Shown: piece by piece, positions 54,401-61,100 of the stretch
How the letters are laid out: each line of letters begins with the position of its first letter
Numbering within the stretch: position 1 is the first letter of the stretch
Assembly (NCBI GenBank): GCA_032622095.1
Contig: CP136065.1
Span: forward strand, 97,719,343 to 97,783,342
Direction of reading: 5' to 3'
From: Siphonodentalium dalli
Lineage: Eukaryota; Mollusca; Scaphopoda; Gadilida; Siphonodentaliidae
Length of the DNA stretch: 64,000 nucleotides
The notes under the pieces: model-generated
Told to the model about the DNA's origin: nothing
Databases searched by the model: none
What the model saw: only the letters and a program-made list of their open reading frames with translations
Translations under genes and position numbers: made by a program

Positions 54401-55107
54401 TCGCGTTCAAACTGAAAATAGCTGATCAATATTGCCAAGGTATGGGTTAAACATCTGCCGATCGTGATCGGCCTCTCGTTTTTATATCATAATAATAAGA
54501 ATATTACCTGCTCGATTTTGAATTTTCTTGGCGAAATGGGTGTTTTAGACATATATAATTAGTGTTACGACGATAAAAAAAACAATTTTGACAACATAAT
54601 TCCTTTAATATGCTCATAACTTTAAAGGAGATTTTTAATATATTCAAATGAGCTTATCCATGATGCAGGTTATTTATTTTAACCAGGTTTCACACTGTCA
54701 ATGGCCAAATTGTCGAATGGCCATTTTTAGCCCAATTGTAAAGTTTGAATCATTGCCATGGCTTGGTATCCGTCGTCCATGTGTCCGTCAACAATTTCCT
54801 TTAGCACGGGCTACAGGTCGTACCTTTGGTCGGATCATTATGAAATTTGTCATAGCCATTGACATGTAGATGGGAACGCGTCATTTTGGGGGTCATTCGG
54901 CCATAAAACATGGCCGCTGTCAGCCATCTTGGATTTTACTCTTTGCATGATTAAATCCTTTGGCACAGGATACGAGTCGTATCTTTGGTCAGATCATTAT
55001 GAAACTTGTCTTGGCTGTTGACATGTAGATGTAGATGGGAACGAGTCATTTTGGCATCATTTGGCAAATAAATATGGCCACCAGAGGCTATTTTGGATTT
55101 CAAAAAT

Positions 55108-55143
<36 letters not shown>

Positions 55144-58100
55144 TTTTTTATAGTTTCGGTTTTCTCAACGAATCCATGTTTTAGTTTTTCAATTGGGCTG
55201 GACATTCTGAAAAATGGCCGAACAAATCAGAAATTGCCAAGGCTGTTCAATATTCATGTCACACATACTGATGTTTTTCATTTACAGGTGTGGACGAAGT
55301 TTGATAATGCGAGATGGTGTGGTGTTCGTGATAGTGCTCATGAAAAGTTGTATGCAGTTCTTAATGACACTGTCCCAGAGGTAAGAATGGTGATTGCATG
55401 TAAAGTATTGAAATAGACTCCTGGGAATCTCGTATTTTTCATTGAGTAGAACCTCAAATCGAATAGGGTATTAGATTTCACATCAAAATCAAACCACCAT
55501 AATCAAAAGTTTGCCAACATTATAAAAATCAACAATTTGTCCACTGTTAAATATTGACTGATTTGACTGGACATTTTTTTATGTCACAATCTGCACAGTG
55601 ACAAATATCGGAACAAAACAGTACAACCACAACTAAAAAATACAGAATGGTCAGTACAACTTGTTTATCAGTCATTTTGCATTGACTCAAATCATCAAAT
55701 GTTGCCCATAATAAATGATACATGTGTGGTTATTTCCCTTCTGGTTAATGTCAATAATGTCAGTTTTTTTCATTTATATATCAGAAAATATTAATGGAGT
55801 CTCTCGTTGCATTGAGGGTTAGATTTTAAATCAAATTGAATATTTTGTGTGATTTCACATTGATTTCAATTTCCAACGTTCACAGGAACCGGTAGTCCAT
55901 GACTGTTGCTAAGAATGTCAATCCATGTTCACAGAACCATATCTGTTTGAGTAATAAAGGAAGATATCAAACGTAGTAAGCTAGATTAAGAAATGTTCCA
56001 CATAGACAACTGGAAGGCCTTCTGCACACACGCCAGGCATGTGCCAGTTGGACCAAGTCAATGGTAACGCAAAAGTAAACTTTATAAGACAATATGTTGT
56101 TGTTGCAACTGAAGATCTGGAACCCTGAATTCATTGTAAAGGCATTATTTTCTTTTTTATAGGTTCGAGCTGCTGCAGTGTTTGCATTGGGATCATTCAT
56201 CAGCAGCTGTTCTGAGAGGACAGATCATGCTAACAACATTGATCTGGGTGTCGGTATGGTTCTAGTGTCAATATCACATGATGGAAGTCCACTCGTTCGA
56301 AAGGTATGCTCCATTTAGGCTCTCAATCAATTAATCAACTTCGTGAAGTTAACCCTTTATATACTACATACTCATTGATGAGTAGTTATCCCTCAGGAAA
56401 TGTTCAGATAATAAGATATGTCACTCATTGTATTATATACCTTTATCTAATCAGACACCTGCTGTTACAATCCGGTTCAAAGCGATTGCCAAACAAAATA
56501 CCGATAATTAAATTGGTAAGATTACAATATCTTATCTATACATGTATTATATTTTATTATACCAGCTGATTTTCCATTGTCATTTATATTATATTCATTA
56601 CTTTATTGAGTAAAGTTTAATTAATCGTTAATGTATTGTTTGTGCCTCGACAACTCTTAGTCTTAGTAAGGACATCAATACATTCTGATTGTAGTGCGAT
56701 TTTCTATAAACCAAACACAGGTTTTACTGTATATGCGAGGCTCCCTGTGAGAGACTTGCATATATATTGAATTGAATTGAATTGAATATTTGTTTATTAT
56801 AGTGACATTGTGTTACATATATAAATGCGTATACACACACAACAATAATCGACAATTACACCCGGCCCATAGGGCCTATAAGTCACTCTATTTCAAAATA
56901 AATATAATTATTAATTAATTAATTTCGCGGCGTCGTTATTAATTTCTGTCTTTCTCCAAATGCACGGTACAGGAATTTAGCAGTTTGTCGCGGAAAGTTA
57001 TCGAATAAATGTTTGGCCATATAAAAAAATCCGTCCGTAAATTATCATATGCGTTGCACTGAAGAAAAAGATGGAGCTCGTCTTCCACATACTTTGATTG
57101 GCAGAACACACATATTCGGTCGACCAAGTCTTCATTTCGCCCTCGACCGGTCTCTACACGTAGCGGCAGGATACTGCACCGAAATCGGGCAACAACTGAA
57201 CGTTCTCCTTTACTAATGTTCAGTTTTACGTATGTTTCTGTGATATATTCCGTTTTGAGGTCTTTATACAGTCTTAATTTATCAAGTCTATTTACATCAG
57301 CTTGCCAATTGATCTGGTTACACTTTTTCAAGTTAATTTCGCATTCATTTAGGTCACAAACCAACCTGTTAGCAAATACGTGAAATTGGTCACTGGAAAT
57401 TAGTACAGATCTCACAGCCGATACCCAACTGTCTTTTGAACATGTCTTGAGTTCCCATAAAAACACAGTTTTCGCAATTCGACCATTGTCCATTCTTATC
57501 AGCCGATTCCAAAGTCTTGCCATGCTTAACCACCGTCGGTGTGTTGAAGATATCCATCCAATCTCCCCGTTGAGTGATGGTAGAGGTGTGAATCGGTGCA
57601 CGCCGAGAAAATATCGTAGCGCACGGTTTTGTACCATATCAATACTATGGAAGGTTTTAAACCCCCATACACCACTACAGTAGTCCAGAATAGGAACGAC
57701 GCAATTATTAAATAGTTTTTCATATGTATCTATGCCAATGTCTTTGAATGAATGAATTCTCGATATTACAGCTCCCAGTGCGCGACCTCCAGAATGCGCC
57801 AGGGTCTCGGCGGCTGCACTAAACTTGTTCGTTTCGTTAAAAACCACTCCTAGGTATTTGTAGTTATCGGTGTATTCTACCACGTCATTTCCAATTGAAA
57901 ACACAATATCACTTCGTTTGCGTTGAGGTTTGCGGAAATGTAGAATTTTAGTTTTGGAAGTGTTCACATGGAGTCTCCATTTTCTACACCATGAGTCAAG
58001 TACATCGAGCATACATTGCATATTGCGTTCATTGTCACTGATCAGAGCAATGTCATCCGCATACATAAGAATACCGATGTTTGTAATACCAACCTCAACT

Positions 58101-61100
58101 CCTCTATTTAAGGTTTTTATATCACAAGCGAGGTCGTTCACATACACGGAGAACAATGTAGGTGATAAGTTATTTCCTTGGATTACTCCAGAATTGCACG
58201 GAAACCACTCTGTTAGTGCACTGCCAACTTTTACACACGAAGTCGTATTTCTGTAGAGTTCTTTTATGGTGAAGTACATGTTTTGCGTGATGTTATTCTG
58301 TAAAAGTTTATATTCAAGAAGATCGCGGTCAACAGAATCGAATGCCTTTTTTAGGTCCACGAATGCCACAAACGTTGATTTTCTATTTCGAGTTATACTG
58401 GACAGTGTGTACACATGATCGAGACAGGCACGTCCTTTCCTGAACCCATTCTGTTCGTCAACCAGAATATCGTTACACGCGAGAAATTCAGATATCCTAT
58501 CATTCAGTATCGAACAATATAATTTTGCGACAACAGATTGAAGACTGATGCCACGATAGTTCATTGGTATTCTCGGATCAGATGAAGGATCTTTCGGGAT
58601 CGGCAATACTATGGACTGTTTCCAAGTAGACGGAATAATATTACATTCAAAACATAGAGAGAACAATTTATGTAGAATATTCACGGATGCTTCGTTTTTA
58701 AGAAATTCATATTGTATTTGATCGACTCCTGGCGCCTTTCCCTGTTTTGATCTGTCAACAGCTCGTTGTATCTCAGTGCGTGTTAAAGTCTTGTTTAACA
58801 TGTCGATGTCATCAATCGGCGGACGAGGAATAACATTACGCGTAATTTCAAGGTGAAGTTTAGTGGCAAGAACAGATGTTTTAAATGCATCATCAAAAGT
58901 TGTATCAGACGACAAATCGTAAAGATTTGCGAAGTCACTTCTCCACTTATGAAGTATCACATCATGATCATTACTGATAGTTCCATCTTCATTATAACAT
59001 TCGGTAGGAATTTTTTGCTTTCGCTTTGGGCCCAAACTTCGGATCTGGTCCCAGAATATATTTGGATCAGAAGATGCTACTGTCTCCATTTGAAGTGCCA
59101 AATCACGTTTATACTTCCGTTCGAAATAGCGAATCTTTTTATCTAAAGTATTTTGGCTGTCCTTGAATCGCATTCGAGCCTCTCGTTTAGCGCGCGTATT
59201 ACCACGAATATCAAAGTATAGTTTCTCGTTCGTTCGCATCGATTTCCACAGCTGCGTCAGTTCGTCATTCCAGAAGGGTTTATCAACACGAAGTCGTTTT
59301 CGACATCTTTTACTGCCATCTCGGTTAGGCTGTCCACATGCAGCTTCAGACAATAACAGTTTACAAAAGTCAGCATGTATCGTGTCCACATTGTGTTGCG
59401 TGTTTTCATTCGATTCTATCTTGTTTATCAGTTCAATTTTTTGGCGAGAACATGAGTTTGTGCACATGAATGCTTTTGAAAGATTCCGTACATCAATGCG
59501 ACGATGTTTATGTGACTTTTCCTTGGGTGTGGTCTGCGTACAGTGATGACTGAGTTTGTATTTTGCACTTAGCATAGCATGATCTGGAACTTTGCTTCTT
59601 TCGCCCAATAGACCGTGAAGGTTATTGTCATCTATAATATTTTGACATGTTGTTATCTCAAAGTTGTAAAAGTTTGATAAAGAATGTTGAGGGACACACA
59701 TGTAGTCGACCACTGATTGTCCTCGACCAGAGTGGAACGTGTGTAAGTTAGAATTGTCACCATACCGTCCATTCAAGACAACATACTTGCAGTCGTTGAG
59801 GAATTCAAGGAAAGTATGCCCGTGTTGGTTGTACGTTTTATCAATGACTTCTCGTTTGAGTATGTTATCAGTATCAGAATTAAAGTCACATCCATGTCCG
59901 ATACGACTATTAAAATCCCCACATAAGAAAACACAGTCAAGTTCAGATAAGGTATGGATTTCACTAAATATGTGCGTAAAAAAAGCAGTCGCGCGTCACG
60001 TCCCCATGGTGATGTTTCCGGTGGCAAGTAACAACTGTAGATCGCGAAACAGGCATCAGTGGCTGGATCGAAAAATTTAACTCCGATAACCCCTTCGTAA
60101 CTTTGGTCACATACAGTTATAGTGTAGTGTTCGTACAACCAGTTTTTTATCAGAAGTCCGACACCCCCTGAACCTTTCGGTGCGTCCCTGTGAATTCCTC
60201 GTCTATTAAAGCCTATCCAACGGTAGTCATTTGGAGTGATACTCAGTTCATCGTCTCCTCGCAAGTGTGTCTCAGAAACCGCTATCACATCACAGTTCGC
60301 ACACTGTATAATCTCTGATCTTAGTTCACTATTAGCTGTTGTCCAACCACACACATTGAGTTGTCCTAATTTAATATAGTCTATGTGCCGGTGTGAATGC
60401 TAATTACTACTGTCGTTATCACGTTGTCGCTCATTGTTTTGAGACCCCGTCTTCACAATACGTCCACTACTGGTTATGCGAAATTGATTGCCTTCAGGAA
60501 ACTGTTGTAATAACGTACGGGCATTCAATTCTATTAGTCTCTCCACGTGTGATTTACAAGATCGCAGATAAACGTCTTTGTATTCGGCAGTTTCTTTCAA
60601 AGTTAACTTTCCTCGTAGGACACAAATTTTATCTTCCAGTGAACGAAATGCGATTTTAACTAGCCCTGGTTGGCCTTGTCTTCGACTTAGGAGTCGCTTG
60701 GCTGCTATAACCTCATCATCACTATGATCGGAACCGAGACAACGAATCAACTTCCTAGATTCCAGCAGAATATCCTCGTTTTCTGTATATGGAACATTCG
60801 TTGCTATAACGGTAATCTCCGAGTTTTCAACTGAATGCACATGTGGGTGTCGATCGATATCGATTTGATTAGCTGGACCATTGTTTTCAAGCATTGATAA
60901 TCGCTCAGCAATTGTCTTAATTTCGGCCGTGAAATTATCCATACGTGTCTCCTGTATACCAATGTCTAATGATATGTCTTGTTTAACAGCTTTCAGCTTT
61001 TCTTCCAGAGTAGACAACACCTCTGTTTTCAGTTTATCAAGCTTGCTTTCGAACATTCTTTTCATTGAGTTCTGAGCTTCTTTCATTTCAACAATATTGT

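Larger units (their letters stand above)
50712..55287 (+). other. RPTOR intron 15
   Basis: Holds two family C elements (52788-~53290 and 53637-~54480), a truncated family A element (~54735-55110) and 28 T in a row (55111-55138). 50830-52780 is mostly unrecognised. A motif CGCTCTTTATTGTCTACCG at 51800 and 51920 recurs, diverged, at 39720. Confidence 0.7.

Noticed and set aside
58853-59546. Plus-strand open frames opposite the LINE
   Set aside because: They are shadows of the reverse transcriptase frame on the other strand and show no domain.
56939-59776. 945-codon frame as a host gene
   Set aside because: YADD box, endonuclease remnant upstream and a microsatellite tail identify it as LINE ORF2.
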